Below are positions 39,946 through 52,215 of a DNA stretch of 64,000 nucleotides, one piece after another (within the stretch, counting starts at the first letter, position 1; each line of letters begins with the position of its first letter). Made by a program: the position numbers and the translations under genes. The DNA lies in assembly GCA_036924085.1 (NCBI GenBank), contig JAVGWX010000018.1, positions 20,263,464-20,327,463 of the forward strand, given 5' to 3'. The DNA comes from Ariolimax columbianus. Its lineage: Eukaryota; Mollusca; Gastropoda; Stylommatophora; Arionidae. The notes beneath the pieces are model-generated. The model was not told where the DNA came from. It saw only the letters and a list, made by a program, of their open reading frames with translations, and made no database searches.

Positions 39946-40375
39946 TATCAACTGGAAGGCCTTGAATACAGGGCTTCAGCCTATGGCTGGACTTAATTGG
40001 CTGTGGTAATTTCCCCCCAGTAAATGTGTATTTTATTCTGAGATATGTAAGTATCTAATTAGTACATGACAGATCCACAACATGTGAAACTAGTAAGTGT
40101 GTTTCCTTGCTCAATACTGGCAGTGTGTGATATCAGTTATGTTTAAGTAGAACGGATGTTCAGTGTGGTTGTAAATTGGTCAGTATTTTCACGGGAAAAG
40201 CAAATTTAGCTTTCTCAATTGTCCGCCAAGTGGGTCTTGTGAGTAAGGCCACTACACCTAGCTACACTGGAATACTGATGCCAGGTAGCCAAAAGCTATC
40301 CTCTTGTACGATGGCCCCTTAAAAGGTGTTGTTGCGTGTCTTCCCTGGTTTGGCTTTTACGACTTAATTTGTGGG
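39946..40375. other. Unassigned intergenic DNA
   Basis: No recognised element. Confidence 0.35.
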
Positions 40376-40625
40376 GTGAGGTTGCTATAGCTGAGAGATA
40401 AAGTCGCCAAGAAACAAAAATAGGAAATGTGGGGTTTTAATCCCACAAGTTTAAAGTGTGCATTGGTCTCAAGGGAGGTTAGACCATGATCTAGTCATAT
40501 TAGAGATTAAACAAAAGACTTTGAGATCCTGTGTATGCACTGCGTACGTGAAAGAACCCTTGGCAGTTAAAAATCAATGAGTAAGCTGTTAGCCGCTGTC
40601 CAGACAAAATTCTAAAAAGGAATGA
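40376..40625 (+). mobile_element. tRNA-derived SINE, diverged
   Basis: TAGCTGAGAGATAAAGTCGC (A-box-like) and GGGTTTTAATCCCAC (B-box-like), followed by a body with TGTGTATGCACTGCGTACGT and GAAAGAACCCTTGGCAG. Confidence 0.5.
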
Positions 40626-40799
40626 AATTTATACACAACCTACATTCCCCTAGGCTTAGTAAATAACAGGAAGTAACCAAAATAAAGAGCATAATACAGG
40701 TAGCCTGCGGCTGACATTAGGAAATATTAACCCTTTACACCCTCAGCCATGAAACAGGAAATAATCTACCAATACAAAGTTTATTTGCTTACAAAGTTA

Positions 40800-41030
40800 A
40801 ACGGCAAGGGCTCGAATTCATTGTTGCTGGTTTCCCCATGTGGCTCTGTCTCTCTCAGCAGAAGGTATCCTGCCTGCTGAGAGCATCGCACAAACTCCGT
40901 AGCTCCAGCGATGAACCCAGGAATCTCCAGAAAAATTGACATCATGAACTGACTCGCAGCTCAAATTCAAACCCCGACCGTCTGAACACGAGGCAAACGG
41001 GTTGACCACTTCGACTCAGAGACCACCATT
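40800..41030 (-). mobile_element. tRNA-derived SINE
   Basis: The minus strand has AAGTGGTCAACCCGTTTGCC and GGGTTTGAATTTGAG as A/B-box-like motifs; the body extends left to about 40800. Confidence 0.55.
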
Positions 41031-41495
41031 TGTTTACAAACAATAATAAAATACCCTTAAAAACAGCAAGAAGGGGAACTGGCCACCCCACCTAACATAG
41101 ACCTGGCTTAGTTCATGAAGAGTTATCTTCATCCCTGGCAGTAATTGTTACCATGGACCTGACTTTTACCTTTAGTATAAAATTTAGCTTAACACAGAAT
41201 AACAGTTATGCTTTCCAAAGAAAATGTATTGGGCCTGTTAGAGTGTAATGAGTTTACCTGCCTGTTTGAATACTAGGATACCAAGTCAATAATAAGTTAG
41301 TTGGTCGTTTTCTTCTTGTGACTCACTAGACATATGGAAGGTGATGCAGCCATGAGGTGGCCAGTCCCAAAGCTCTTCTGTAGTGAGATTTAGCCCACCC
41401 AGCAGAATAATACATGAACTCTGCCTTTGGCTGGTAATAATTACGCTTTCATTGTCTGAAGTCTTGCTACTGGGAGTTTCCTACCATCACCTCAT
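41031..41495. other. Unassigned intergenic DNA
   Basis: No recognised element. Confidence 0.35.
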
Positions 41496-41498
41496 TCT

Positions 41499-41800
41499 TT
41501 GTTGTTCGTCCTGAATAGGACGTTTTGTTACGTTATGAAGTAGTTTACATTGAGGCTGCAATATATGTGCCTTTCGTGCCGACACTTCCGGTTTTAGCAC
41601 AGCACAATTTTGGGACTGGGTTTGCCTTCCCTTTTCAATCCCTCTTCTCTTAGCCAGGATGCACATATACAGTCTATTTCCAAGGCCGCCACTTCGGGGT
41701 GGAATAGGGTCTCGGACAGTTCTGGTTTGCGGATTTCAGCATTCAGATATGATTCGTTGACTGATGTCACCTCATTCACAGCACCTTCGGCCCCCCATCG
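41499..41800 (-). mobile_element. SINE-B copy, near full length
   Basis: TTCGTCCTGAATAGGACG at left, the TTTCGTGCCGACACTTCCGG core, CTTAGCCAGGATGCACATA, CGCCACTTCGGGGTGGAATA, head near CGTTGACTGATGTCACCTC. Confidence 0.78.
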
Positions 41801-42029
41801 CCACCAGAAGGTATGCCAACTCGTTGGCCACCTAGCTATGAATAGCACAAAAGGCAAGTAAGTTATATAGGGCGGTAAACGTCATTATGTACCACGAAGT
41901 GCTATCTGCAAAAGATAATGTAAATGTCTTTGACACAGGTCTCCTTCCAGGCAACCAACTGTAATAGTAGCCTCCATGCTCCTATTGGGCAGAAAATGGA
42001 TCCTCATTGAGGAACTCAATTTCGTTCGT

Positions 42030-42625
42030 TATATATAAATTATATGGACAATATCAGATCCATGATTGCAAAATTTGAGGATGATACAAAACTATGCAGA
42101 AGTGTCATCTAAAGCAGAGGTGGAAAATTGAGGTCGGATTTAGATATAAATTTGGGAATGATCTGAGAGCTGGCAAATGGAGTTTAATGTAGATAAATGA
42201 GTATATCCAATATGGAACATAATTACAGAACGATAGAAAACAATACTAGTAAGTTAGAAGAGGGAAAGAACCTAGGGGTTATAATAGATTATACAGGTAA
42301 GGTGAGTGAGCAAGTCCAGCTGGAAGTAAAAAAGGCAAATGCAATGTTAGGTATGATCAAAAGAAATATTAAACATAGGAGCAAGGAAGTGATAGTCAAA
42401 CTGTATAAAGCATTAGTTAGACCTAGATTGGAGTACTGTGTACAGGTGTGGACTATTTATCATAGAGGGGATATATCCATGCTGGAAAAGATGCAAAGAG
42501 AAGCAACAAAACTGATAGTGGAATTCCAGAATATAGTTATGAGGAAAGACTCAGAAAAACCAACCTACAGTGTTAATAAAAGAGAATTTGAGGTGACAAT
42601 ACAGGTCTAATAATTACAATAGAAG
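42030..42625 (+). mobile_element. LINE-CR 3' part with an open RT end
   Basis: Frame 42197-42610 reads [59 protein letters not shown] and MLEKMQREATKLI, the RT C-terminus of CR1-like LINEs. 137 open codons make it the best preserved copy of this family here. Confidence 0.85.
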
Positions 42626-43179
42626 AGAAATAACGTATTCTTATTTATCTCGCGTTAGTTCAAATTGTTGCGTTATCCCATCTATAACATTACTAGTGTT
42701 TTACTGTCAGAATCTGAAATGGACATATGTTGAATTCCTCCTTTATTACAGAGGATTATTGGCCAGTTCAAATATTAAGTAATCCCTTTGTTCTCTGTCC
42801 AAATTTCATTGCTTGGAAAACCACAACGTAAAAAATGTACCAAAATCGTAAATCCTGCCGAGAACTCATTAAACGAAAGCTGCTCATCTGACAGGCGTCC
42901 CTATATGAATTCAGTTGTTTAAAGAAACGATTCAATATTGCTAAATGACAGCACACAACACACGGGTTAGCTGGGGCTTTTAGACAATTCATAGGGTTCG
43001 TTGGCCTCTCTTCGTGACTCCATTACCATTAGCCTGTCATTTCTCTAACACTTCATCCCAGATAACAGCATCTGCTTTGGGATTACCTTTACCGTGACCT
43101 CATTACGCTTAACCTCACTATATTTGGTCTGTTGCTGACTCTCAATCACCTTTAGCCTCTCTCCTTGAACCCATCCGGC
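42626..43179. other. Unassigned intergenic DNA
   Basis: No clear element; about 42700-42960 may be a very old copy of repeat R. Confidence 0.3.
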
Positions 43180-43300
43180 ATGATGCTGACCACATCATCC
43201 ACTAAGTGCCATGGGTTACAAAATAATATGGGCCTAACACTATATTTCTTACAGGCCGTGTGACGTGACAGAATCTTTACTTAGATTATTTTTTTTTTAC
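43180..43300 (+). mobile_element. Fragment of the tRNA-SINE seen at 12350
   Basis: GCTGACCACATCATCC, GGCCTAACACTATATT and CAGAATCTTTACTTAGATT parallel the 3' part of 12350-12615. Confidence 0.45.
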
Positions 43301-44095
43301 TTGAACCCCTCACCTTGTAGGACACAAAAAAACCCATCACTTTTAGCCTCTATCTGTAACACACACACGCATCCCAATAATGTCTAGCCTTTTTTCCAAC
43401 CTCACTACATTTAACATCCCGAGCCCCTAACTTACTCCCATGCTCTGTTGTGCTAACTATTTCTCATACCTTTGACCACTACACGGAGTAGTTCCCTTAC
43501 ATTTGTTGACATTGTCATTCAGTCTACATTGTCCAAAACCCGAAACCATTCCATTGCTGTGGAAATTGACTGTGCACCGGTTGGCACTTTTCCACACCAG
43601 AATCCTAAAAAAAACTCCATTGACAGTTGTAGATCTGGCTATCTATGCAAGTGAAGTTTACCCTCCATGCTGTGCAAATACTTAAACACTCTGATATTAG
43701 TGTATATTATCACATTGATATCTGTGACTCTTGTTTCAGTGAAAGGATGGAATAGATTTTTTTTGGTTTCCTCTTCAGAATGAGCATCTTGGTATCTACA
43801 ATTCATAATTTGGTGTTGCCCTTCCACTGATGTACATATATAAATATATTCCATTATGTGTATGTTAATATTCATACTCTGTTGTACAGTATTTCAGATG
43901 CATCAACAATTTTTACACAAATATAAAGTACTCAAGGATGGACATACATTTGGCAGAGTAATTAGGGTTAAATGAACTGGATTTGTCAACCGACTTCAAA
44001 TTACAAGAGTTTACTGAGCTCAAAAAGTGGGCACCTATCTTTGGTTAACACACCTCATAAAGCTAAAGACCTAACATAAAAGCCTCAAACACATA
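43301..44095. other. Unassigned intergenic DNA
   Basis: No recognised element; short frames at 43472-43685 look random. Confidence 0.35.
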
Positions 44096-44099
44096 TCTG

Positions 44100-44350
44100 T
44101 GCCTTTTAGCTTGGCACATCTGGTTTCAGCTGGCTTTCCTGTGCACAGGTTTGCCTTCCCACTTAGATCCCTATTCTCTTAGCTAGATTACACTAGCGCA
44201 GCAGCAGCCTGTTTCCAGGGCCGCCACTTGGAGGTGGAATAGGGTTTTGTTCAACTCAAGTTCGCTGACCCTGATGCGAGCAGCCAGCTACGAGTCTCCG
44301 TCTGCTGTTACCTGATTGAATGTGTTGCATCTTTGGCCCCAGTAGTTATA
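44100..44350 (-). mobile_element. SINE-B copy
   Basis: GGCACATCTGGTTTCAGCTGG core, CTTAGCTAGATTACACTAGC, GCCACTTGGAGGTGGAATAG, head CAGCCAGCTACGAGTC. Confidence 0.72.
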
Positions 44351-44514
44351 TAAGCCTTGTAGTAGGTATGTCATAGTTGTATGGAAATTACAGTAATTTA
44401 TGTCCTTCCATAAGCTTATGTTTTATAGTATTATAAAGAATAGTTCAACCCACAGCATGCTACATTCTGCTATACCCACAAGCCAAACTGGGTGCAGTAC
44501 AGTCAATGCGACTT

Positions 44515-44690
44515 GAAAGAAAGACTTGACTTGAATCGATCCTCTTCTACCATGGGGAGTAGAGGTCTTCTTTCTTTTCTTGTGGTTCTAGTTTGTTCAG
44601 GATGGGGTAGACAGCCTCTTGCCCAACCTTCATTAGCTTAAACCTGGTAGACTACCTTGTCACTATTTCTAGTTCCCCTTATGATTCGCA
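44515..44690 (-). repeat. RTE-type 3' end fragment
   Basis: GACTTGACTTGAATCGATCC, CTCTTCTACCATGGGGAGTA and TCTTTTCTTGTGG parallel 36280-36340. Confidence 0.55.
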
Positions 44691-44779
44691 GTAACACATG
44701 CACAAGATGAAAGTTCTACAAATAACTCCCTTACATTTAACACAGGGAATGGTAGAAGTGAATCATTTCTTTTAATAGT

Positions 44780-45780
44780 TGTCCATCGCAAGTGAAGATG
44801 GCGGCAGCATCAGACTTGTGCTGCGAGATATGTTCTCATATGGCTATAGAGACCAATCTTGGCACGGCAGACTTTGCCGCACCCGGGTCACTCATGTGAG
44901 GAGTCGGACGTGGAGTCATTGTGCCTCCTGCTCTTTCAGGCAGCACGCCTACTCTGAGCCTCCATGATGGAGTTTGCCTCTGTAATCTGAGCACCGTTGG
45001 TGATGCTAACTTGTCAGGTGAGATGGTTCTGTGCAAGCAACTTCCATGAGGTAACATCAATGTTGAAGCTTCTCAGAGACATCTTCAATGAGTCCATGTA
45101 GCATTTCTTCTGCCCTCTTAATGTGCGTCTCCTACTTTGAGCTCAACGTTGTTGTTTCCAAATGCCCACAATGAGTAGGCTACTCTTTTGTGCGCCCTGA
45201 AAAGGACGTTAATCGGCAGGTTGCAGTAGCTTTCCTCACATCCTGAGCATGCTGATAAAGCTGGACCGAGGTCCTCCAGGCGGTTGTGCAATGCTTGGCT
45301 TCATCTGCGTGTCACTCACTACTACGGGGTTCACGTCGATCCCTCACCTTGTTAACCAGGCTGCCATGAAAACAGCCTGTTTCTGGCAAGGGCTATGCGG
45401 AAGCCAAAGTGAGGGTCTTGTACAGTACGTTTTGCCTGGCCCCGACTAATATGTCTGATAAGTATATTTTGCCTGACCAGTCATTAGTCTTCCTTCCCTG
45501 AGTTCACCATTTAACAGCTGCTTGGGGAGGCACTCATTGAGCATGCGAACAACATGCCCCTTTCCATCTTGTCTGCACTTATTGCAGAAGGGCATATATG
45601 CTCAACTTGTTAGTCGTACTAACAATTTCAGAGTTAGGCACTTTGCCCTGCCATCTGATCCTGGGCGGTCTACACCGACATCTCAAGTGAAAACAATGTA
45701 GCTGTCTGGCATGTCTACTATACATTGTCCATGTTTCACAGGCATGCAGCACAGTGGATAACACTACCGTAATCATTCCT
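44780..45780 (-). mobile_element. LINE-ZF 3' end, split by SINE-C
   Basis: The minus strand reads ACETWTMYSRHARQLHCFHL (RT C-terminus, about 45690-45750). After the SINE-C insertion it continues to CGKVCRAKIGLYSHMRTY near 44820-44880. That last stretch is a C-x(n)-H C2H2-like finger at the very end of the ORF, as in other invertebrate LINEs of this kind. Confidence 0.8.
45160..45505 (+). mobile_element. SINE-C copy inside LINE-ZF
   Basis: AATGCCCACAATGAGTAGGC start, GGTCCTCCAGGCGGTTGTGC, ACTACTACGGGGTTCACGTC, CCTGACCAGTCATTAGTCTT end. It lies opposite in orientation to the SINE-C in the other LINE-ZF copy and at a different site. Confidence 0.8.
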
Positions 45781-45849
45781 TTTACTGTGTATCGGAAGAA
45801 CAAGAGTAATGGCTCATACAAGGGGAGGTCAAGCAATACTTTCTCAGTC

Positions 45850-46600
45850 ACCTTCTATCACCCAGGGGTGCATAGGCCATCAACCAACCCTCGCTAAGCT
45901 GCTCTGTCCTGTGTAATCTTTTCCACTTCCTTCCAGCTTTTTCCTGTTTTTTTCTTTACTTCCGCCTCCAGATCTCGTCTCCATGTATTCCTTGGTTCGC
46001 CTATGCCTGTCCTTTCCTGGGGGTTCTATGACAGGGATTGCCAGGTGATACTGGCCTGTGGCTTTCTTAATGTATGACCCATCCATCTCCACTTTCTTCC
46101 TAATATTTCCTGTTTCAATTTACTTTGTCCCACTCTCTCCCACAGTTTGTCATGTGTAACTTTGTCAAACCATTTTATACCAAGAATCTTTCTCAGACAT
46201 CTGCTGACAAAACCCTGTAGTCTCCTGTCATTACCTTTGGTCATCTCCTCCAGGTTTTCGCTCCATACAGCGGGACTGGCTTCACATTTGAATTGAAAAT
46301 CCTTATGTTTGTCTTCCTTCTTATTTCCTTGTGGTTCCATATTGGTTTCAACATTCTGAATGCAACTCTTGCGTTTTGTATCCGTGTCTGTCCCTACTTC
46401 CTTGTTGATGAAGCAGTACCCTACATAATTGTTTTTAACGAATATGCCATATCACGGTTATTTGCTGACGCCCATCGTACATCATTTTCTGCCTCCACCT
46501 CACTTTGTCTAAGTGATTCACCGTTGTATGTTACTTGTCCCACAAAATCAACAGCTGACTGGGGGGCTCTGAGTATAAATACGCTTGGCTGGCTGCTTGG
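45850..46600 (-). mobile_element. LINE RT C-terminal fragment
   Basis: The minus strand reads RLQGFVSRCLRKILGIKWFD, then RKWRWMGHTLRKPQASITWQ, and after a frameshift KDRHRRTKEYMETR. This is a typical non-LTR RT end, distinct from LINE-ZF beside it. Confidence 0.78.
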
Positions 46601-46965
46601 ACGGAGAACGGAGCACTTATAGGAATGTGCCCTGTGTGGTGATGTTGGTTCCTAGAATAAAGAATGTTACTTGTCCTGCCACAGCATGTAGTCATGACAG
46701 GATAGATACACAGGGTGTGATTGTCATAACGTAGAGATTGTCTTCAGGTCATCCCATAACCGGTGGGGTCATTAGGGCACACATGAAGACAACCCCACGC
46801 CACCCGTCTCTGTAAACAGTCGCTGTCTGTGCCTCCTCTGGTCATAGATTGGTCCACCATTCTTTTATGTTGTCCTCACTCCTTTTTTTGGGATGACCTC
46901 TTCGTTGTTACAGAATTGATCAAGGCAGCAACCTACTTTGGCCATCTTTCCAGTGAGATGTTGTT
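46601..46965. other. Unassigned intergenic DNA
   Basis: Contains CCCATAACCGGTGGGGTCAT; family unknown. Confidence 0.3.
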
Positions 46966-47270
46966 TCGAATGCCCACAATGAGTAGGTCTACTCTTTTGT
47001 GGGCTCTGAAAAGGACGTTGAGTGGCGGGTTGCAATAGCTTTCCTCACATGCCGAGCGTGCTGATAAGGTGGCCCGGGGTCCTCCAGGTGGTTGTGCTAT
47101 GCCTGGCTTCATCTGTGTGTCGCTCACTACTACGGGATCACGTCGATCCCTCACCTCGTTAACCAGGTTGCCATAAAAACAGCCTGTTTCCAGGATTTTG
47201 CCTTACCCTGACTAACATGTCTGATCAGTTTATGTTGCCTGACCAGACGTTAGTATTCCTCCCCTTTCAG
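46966..47270 (+). mobile_element. SINE-C copy
   Basis: AATGCCCACAATGAGTAGGT start, GGTGGTTGTGCTATGCCTGG, ATCCCTCACCTCGTTAACCA, CCTGACCAGACGTTAGTATT end. Slightly shorter than the 45160 copy. Confidence 0.8.
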
Positions 47271-48149
47271 TGAGATATATGTTAACCCTACCAGACCTAA
47301 GGCCCTGAACCCAACTGTCCCCCATTCCTGGGTTCCTTAGCATTAAAGAGAAAAAAAACAACATGATATAGAAAAATGTTAGTTACATGCAAACATGTGG
47401 TTAGAATAAGATGTAACTTGGAGACATTGTAGAAAATAGGTTTACCTTTCATCTAGCGTCAATATTCCACCTTTGTGTGCCAATCCACCCAGCAAAAGGC
47501 AAAGAATCTGTCTCGAGTCATAAAACATTTCGAAATCCGAGAGTAAACACAACAAAGAGCCCTCATTTGTCCAATAATCCTGATAGCTGGGCTTTATACA
47601 TGAGTATTCCATATAGATCCTCAGTCCAAGAAAAGCCTTCATCTCATCACTCGAGCTCTCACTGTCTCACTTGAACAGAGTCTGAATCAACCAAATTATT
47701 GATCACCTGTTGGACTGTCATAAGCCTAGACTTACTTTGCTTTCCTGTTGAAGTGCTTGGTTCATCAGTCGTTCGTTTCATTGTCAATTTTCTGAATTTG
47801 TTCACGTTAAACCCCACAAAATCAATTCAAACATGGGGGCAGCCATTTGCAATGACTAATCACGAGGATTGACCACGATTGGTTGGTTATTTTTAGATTC
47901 TGACGCATTTTATGACGTACTATCCAAATTACCTAAAATTAGGTCCAGCGGTTTAGCGGCAGTTAAGGAAATTACCTAAAAATGGGGACAGCGGTCTGGT
48001 AGGGTTAAGCTGCAAACATGAGAAATTTTAAAAAATAACCTTTTTATATGGCATATTATGTTAATTAAAAATATATTCAAATGACATTTGAGTCCCCTCT
48101 GCTATAAGGGTCCCGTTTACATGCATATGTGGCATATTGGGGAACATTT
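47271..48149. other. Unassigned intergenic DNA
   Basis: No recognised element. Confidence 0.35.
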
Positions 48150-48375
48150 CGTTAGGCCTATGGTTTTCTTTGACCAGCAGCACACTGGGGGTGATGTGGC
48201 TAGTATCACATCGGCCTCCTTTTCCTTTCAAGACTTTCGTGGTATCCAATTTTTTAGACTGGAGTCAACTTCGGATTTGTTTGCGATCTAAACAAGATCC
48301 CACACCAACTGGGGATTGAACCCACAACATTTGACTGAGCAGCATGGACACTAACCACTGTGCTACCACGGTTTA
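48150..48375 (-). mobile_element. tRNA-derived SINE
   Basis: The minus strand shows GTAGCACAGTGGTTAGTGTC and GGGTTCAATCCCC, close to canonical A and B boxes (48297-48372). Not scored as a tRNA because the arms do not close. Confidence 0.65.
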
Positions 48376-49109
48376 TCTCCTATAAAAAGAGCACATTCTT
48401 CAGAAGAATTTTTTAGAAACAGAACAGACTATATTAGCACCAATGCAGTATATTGTGAGCAAATCGCACTACCGTCCTTCACAGGTCATGATTAGGCTGC
48501 TTGTCCTGCATACATGTAACACATATTATATATGTATGTAGCACTAAAGGTCTCTTCACAACATAGTCAGCTCGTTCTACTTGACATTCTAGCTTAGCCA
48601 AACCCACAAGATGACTTGAGGTCTGCCAGGTTATATTGTTATATGAGACATGAAAGAGCCCATTCAAGTCTACACGGGCCATTTACCTCAGGGATTACAA
48701 GTCCCTTATATCATGACTTTAAGATGTCATTTATTTATGTATGATTGAGGGCTATCATGATTTAAACTGAGTGTAAAGATTGTTTAAAATAAAGCATAAT
48801 TCTCCTGATGATGAAACACTTCCTGTATTACCCCCAACTTGAATCAACTTCCGTACGTTTCCACAGGTCTTTGGGTATGGGCTAAAAAATATCTACAATT
48901 TGCTGTACATAATGATGAAACAAAAAAAAATGTACTTTGACTACTTGAAATGGACCCTAATTATTCTACCATGTTCCTTCCCCCTGCTAGCCAGGGTTTT
49001 GAGATGTGTGAAAGTTGTCATGTAGTATTTATTACTGGTAGATCCATGAATATCATTTGTGAACATTTTCTGCATGTGTGACTGATGAGGCTGCAGTAGG
49101 CTGTCGTCC
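48376..49109. other. Unassigned intergenic DNA
   Basis: No recognised element. Confidence 0.35.
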
Positions 49110-49225
49110 GACTGGTTCCTGGGACAAACGGAATAGGACAGCTGTTTCCTTCCTTGTGTGTTGTGATTAAAGAAAGTTGCGGATGGGGTTGGCAACCTCA
49201 CCAAGTAAAAACCATCGTTATAAAA
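49110..49225 (+). repeat. Dispersed repeat H, copy 3 (diverged)
   Basis: GCGGATGGGGTTGGCAACCTC matches the conserved block of the other two copies. Confidence 0.35.
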
Positions 49226-49636
49226 CTGTGCCGCAAATGATTGCTTTCCTAAAAGCTGGTTTAGAGAGCCAAAGTTAGGTAGCTTCAACAGATGAGAGCG
49301 ACGTGGCAGGCTTAAGTAAGTAGGCCCTTAGTATACGTTATTAGTTGGTTTGGTAAAAATGTGGCAATTATGGAAATGATGTATACAGAACGATGGTTTT
49401 ATAGGTTTTAGTGACAATCTGTTCCAGGTAAGTCATATACCTGGATACTAATCTGATTTTTCAGGTTAACAATATAAACAATAATAGCTAATTTATTCTT
49501 AATTACAATGTAATAATTGTGATTTCCACTCTTATGAAATTTGCTTGATGTTAATGAGTTAGAAATTGGGAAAGTTTCTGGAATGCTGTTTTGTTGTCAA
49601 GACTCAGATGGCGCTTGTAATCAACGGACAATAGAC
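49226..49636. other. Unassigned intergenic DNA
   Basis: AT-rich; nothing recognised. Confidence 0.35.
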
Positions 49637-49960
49637 ACTTCTTCTTTCGTTCTCAAACTCACGCCCTGAAAAGGGCTTTGCAAGTAGCAGGATGTTATCC
49701 TGAGAATGGAATGCGTTGTCATAGTTTACAGCTTGACTGCAGTATTTGCACCTTTCGGTCCGACACATCTAACTTCAACATGGCATGTTTTGGTACCTGG
49801 TTAGCCTTCCTCATTCAATTCCTTCTACTTAGCCAGTCTACACTGTTGCAGTCTGTTATCCAGGATACCACCTGGAGGGGAAGATGGCCCTGATGCTAGC
49901 AGTCAGCTTTGGGTCGATGACAGCTCTTGCACTGCTCATCTTATTGATCCCTTAAAATAG
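49637..49960 (-). mobile_element. SINE-A copy, near full length
   Basis: CTTCTTCTTTCGTTCTCAAA at left through GGTCCGACACATCTAACTTC core to head CTCATCTTATTGATCCC. Confidence 0.82.
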
Positions 49961-50386
49961 ATACAAAGATAACGTAACATACATATACAAGGAGTGGTAG
50001 GTAGGGACAGTTAGATAATATCCACGGCCAACTGTACTGATGGTCTCCATTTGTATACAATCCTGAAACATAATCAGCATTTACTTTTGTGATTGCAGTT
50101 GTTGTGGAAAAGAAAACGATGTATGGATTGTTCCAGATTAGAACATTCTAGAATAACAGTATATGTAGCACGGTAGTACTTTCTCATTCTTATCTTACTG
50201 CGATACTGTCAGAGTTGGATCATTTCATTTTTTTTTAAATGCTGTATATAATAAAACTTGTGAAAGCATTTTCATACCATTGTGTTGTTTCCTTTCATTT
50301 ATTCTACCATCTCGTGTATTTTGTGAACAGGTTCAACAAAAAGTGCTGGAGTACAAGTAGAATCTGATGTCATGGAAGTATTCATG
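49961..50386. other. Unassigned intergenic DNA
   Basis: No recognised element. Confidence 0.35.
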
Positions 50387-50400
50387 TACTTGACTTATCC

Positions 50401-50642
50401 TTCTTCTTCTTCTTATTCTTCGTACACAGTCAGACAGTAACCATTATTTTTTCGAAAAAAGCGGCGGTCATCCTGAGGCTCTCGCCACTGCCATAGAGCT
50501 TGTCTTGCAGTTCCACTGGTGATGGCCACATCTGCTCTCTCTGATCCTCGTATGTCGGGCAGTTCTGCAGCAGATGTTCAGCGGTCATTTTACCAGTACC
50601 GCACGGGCATTCGTCGGTACACCCTATCTTCAATTTGTTGAA
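50401..50642 (-). mobile_element. LINE-AAG 3' fragment with 14-bp target-site duplication
   Basis: Perfect TACTTGACTTATCC at 50387-50400 and 50643-50656. The minus frame reads [20 protein letters not shown], then QMWPSPVELQDKLYGSG and FFEKIMVTV, with Trp intact where the 33586 copy has a stop. Confidence 0.93.
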
Positions 50643-50687
50643 TACTTGACTTATCCAAGTTATAACCGTTTATAAAGTTTGTAATGG

Positions 50688-51030
50688 AGATCTTCTTTGG
50701 TAGTTCTCTATCTCCCGCCACCAAGCTCCGAAAAGGGCTTTGCAAGTAGCAAGATGTCCAGATAACGGAATTCCTTGTGACGTGGTTTGCAGCTTGACTA
50801 GCGATATTTGCACATTTCTATCCAACCAGCAGGCATATTTGAGTATAGAGTTAGCCTTCCCTTTTCTATCCCTTCTCCTTAGCCAGTCTGCTCTGTTGCA
50901 GCCTGTTATCCAGGATCACCGCTTGGAGGTGTAGAAGGTTCTTGGCAGCTCTGGTTCGCTTGCCCTGATGCTAGCAGTCGGCTATTGACCGCTGCAGCTC
51001 GCCCACTGCTCAGCATCTTCACGAAGAATC
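50688..51030 (-). mobile_element. SINE-A copy, near full length
   Basis: ATCTTCTTTGGTAGTTCTC at left, CTTAGCCAGTCTGCTCTGTTG, CGCTTGGAGGTGTAGAAGG, head CCACTGCTCAGCATCTTC. Confidence 0.82.
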
Positions 51031-51104
51031 TGATGTAAGGTACGTTTTCTTGTACTTACCACATCCAGGCTACAACCCTTTATAAAGTTGGGACTAGATA
51101 TTAT

Positions 51105-51415
51105 AACTTGATCTGTGATCAGCTACCCATAGCTGACTGCTAGCATCAGGGCCAGCGAACCAGAGCTGCCAAGACCCTTCTACACCTCCACGCGGTGATC
51201 CTGGATAACAGGCTGCAGAAGGGATCGGAGAGGGAATGCTAACCCGGTACTAAAAAAATGCTTGCTGAAGTCGGATGTGTTGGACCAAAAGGTGCAAATG
51301 TCGCAGTCAAGCTGTAAACTACGACACAACGCATTCCGTTTTCTGGACTATATTCTGCTACTTAAGCCCTTTCAGGGATTGGTAGTGGGAGATTAGGAAC
51401 GAACGATGAAGAAGA
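51105..51415 (+). mobile_element. SINE-A copy, near full length
   Basis: Sense: CCCATAGCTGACTGCTAGCA, CCACGCGGTGATCCTGGATA, the GCTGAAGTCGGATGTGTTGG core, and GAACGAACGATGAAGAAGA tail. Confidence 0.85.
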
Positions 51416-51529
51416 AAATAACTATCTTCATCTGCGTTCAGGTATTTGGTCAAGCTAGATCTGCAGTCCCGTCGCCATGACAAAGTTCAGTATTTTCTAG
51501 TCCTGGACGGCAGCCACATAGCTTCTTCC

Positions 51530-52215
51530 TCCGTTTTGCTCCCTCTGATCTAGGCTTGCACATCTCCTGGACGAAGACGAACATCCAAAACCTCAGCAGG
51601 GGCCCCTCTGCGCTGAGCATCACCGTGAACGACAACCCCGTTGCAGTCACCGAGGACATCGTCTACCTCGGCAGCAGCCAGTCCTCTGACGCACGCAGCA
51701 GTCACGACATTACCCGTATGGTGGGTCTAGCAGCTTCATCCATGCACTCGCTCCGCAGTCTGGCCCCATCGAAGGCTCTCCCTAGAGACCAGGCTTCGTA
51801 TTTACTCCTCCTGCATTGTCCCCATTCTCCTGTATGGCTCAGAATCATGGACACTTCTACAGCAGAACCGGCATCATCTTGAGGCCCTCCATCTGCGCAA
51901 ACCAGAGGCGCATCCTCGGAATCATCTTGCATGACATGATTTCCAACAGCGAAGTAGTTGTCTCAAAGAATTGTCGCTGTCATCTCTCCCTTTTCGGCCA
52001 CGTTTTTCGCATTTCCCGGGAAGTCCCAGCCCACGAGATGATCCGGTAGGATGTGGGGGCCTGTTACGGGAAGAAGCCGTGCTCATCCTGGAGACGCCCT
52101 CGTAACACCTGGCTAAAACAGATCGCCACCTCCACAACAGAACTGCAGGCCGCCTGAGACTAGGCCATGGACACGATCATTGGATGCGACAGACCCTGGT
52201 CGCCTAAGCGTACTT
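51530..52215 (+). mobile_element. LINE RT C-terminal fragment
   Basis: Reads HISWTKTNIQNLSRGPSALS, VAVTEDIVYLGSSQSSDA, SHDITRMVGLAASSMHSLRS, then in another frame YGSESWTLLQ. Ends CGCCTAAGCGTACTTTTG with a TGATTGATTG tail. More GC-rich than its surroundings. Same family as 13010-13480. Confidence 0.8.

Noticed and set aside
48297..48372. Functional tRNA genes (also at 12350, 28000, 31660, 62740)
   Set aside because: A- and B-box-like motifs exist, but cloverleaf arms do not close and each is fused to a repeated SINE body.
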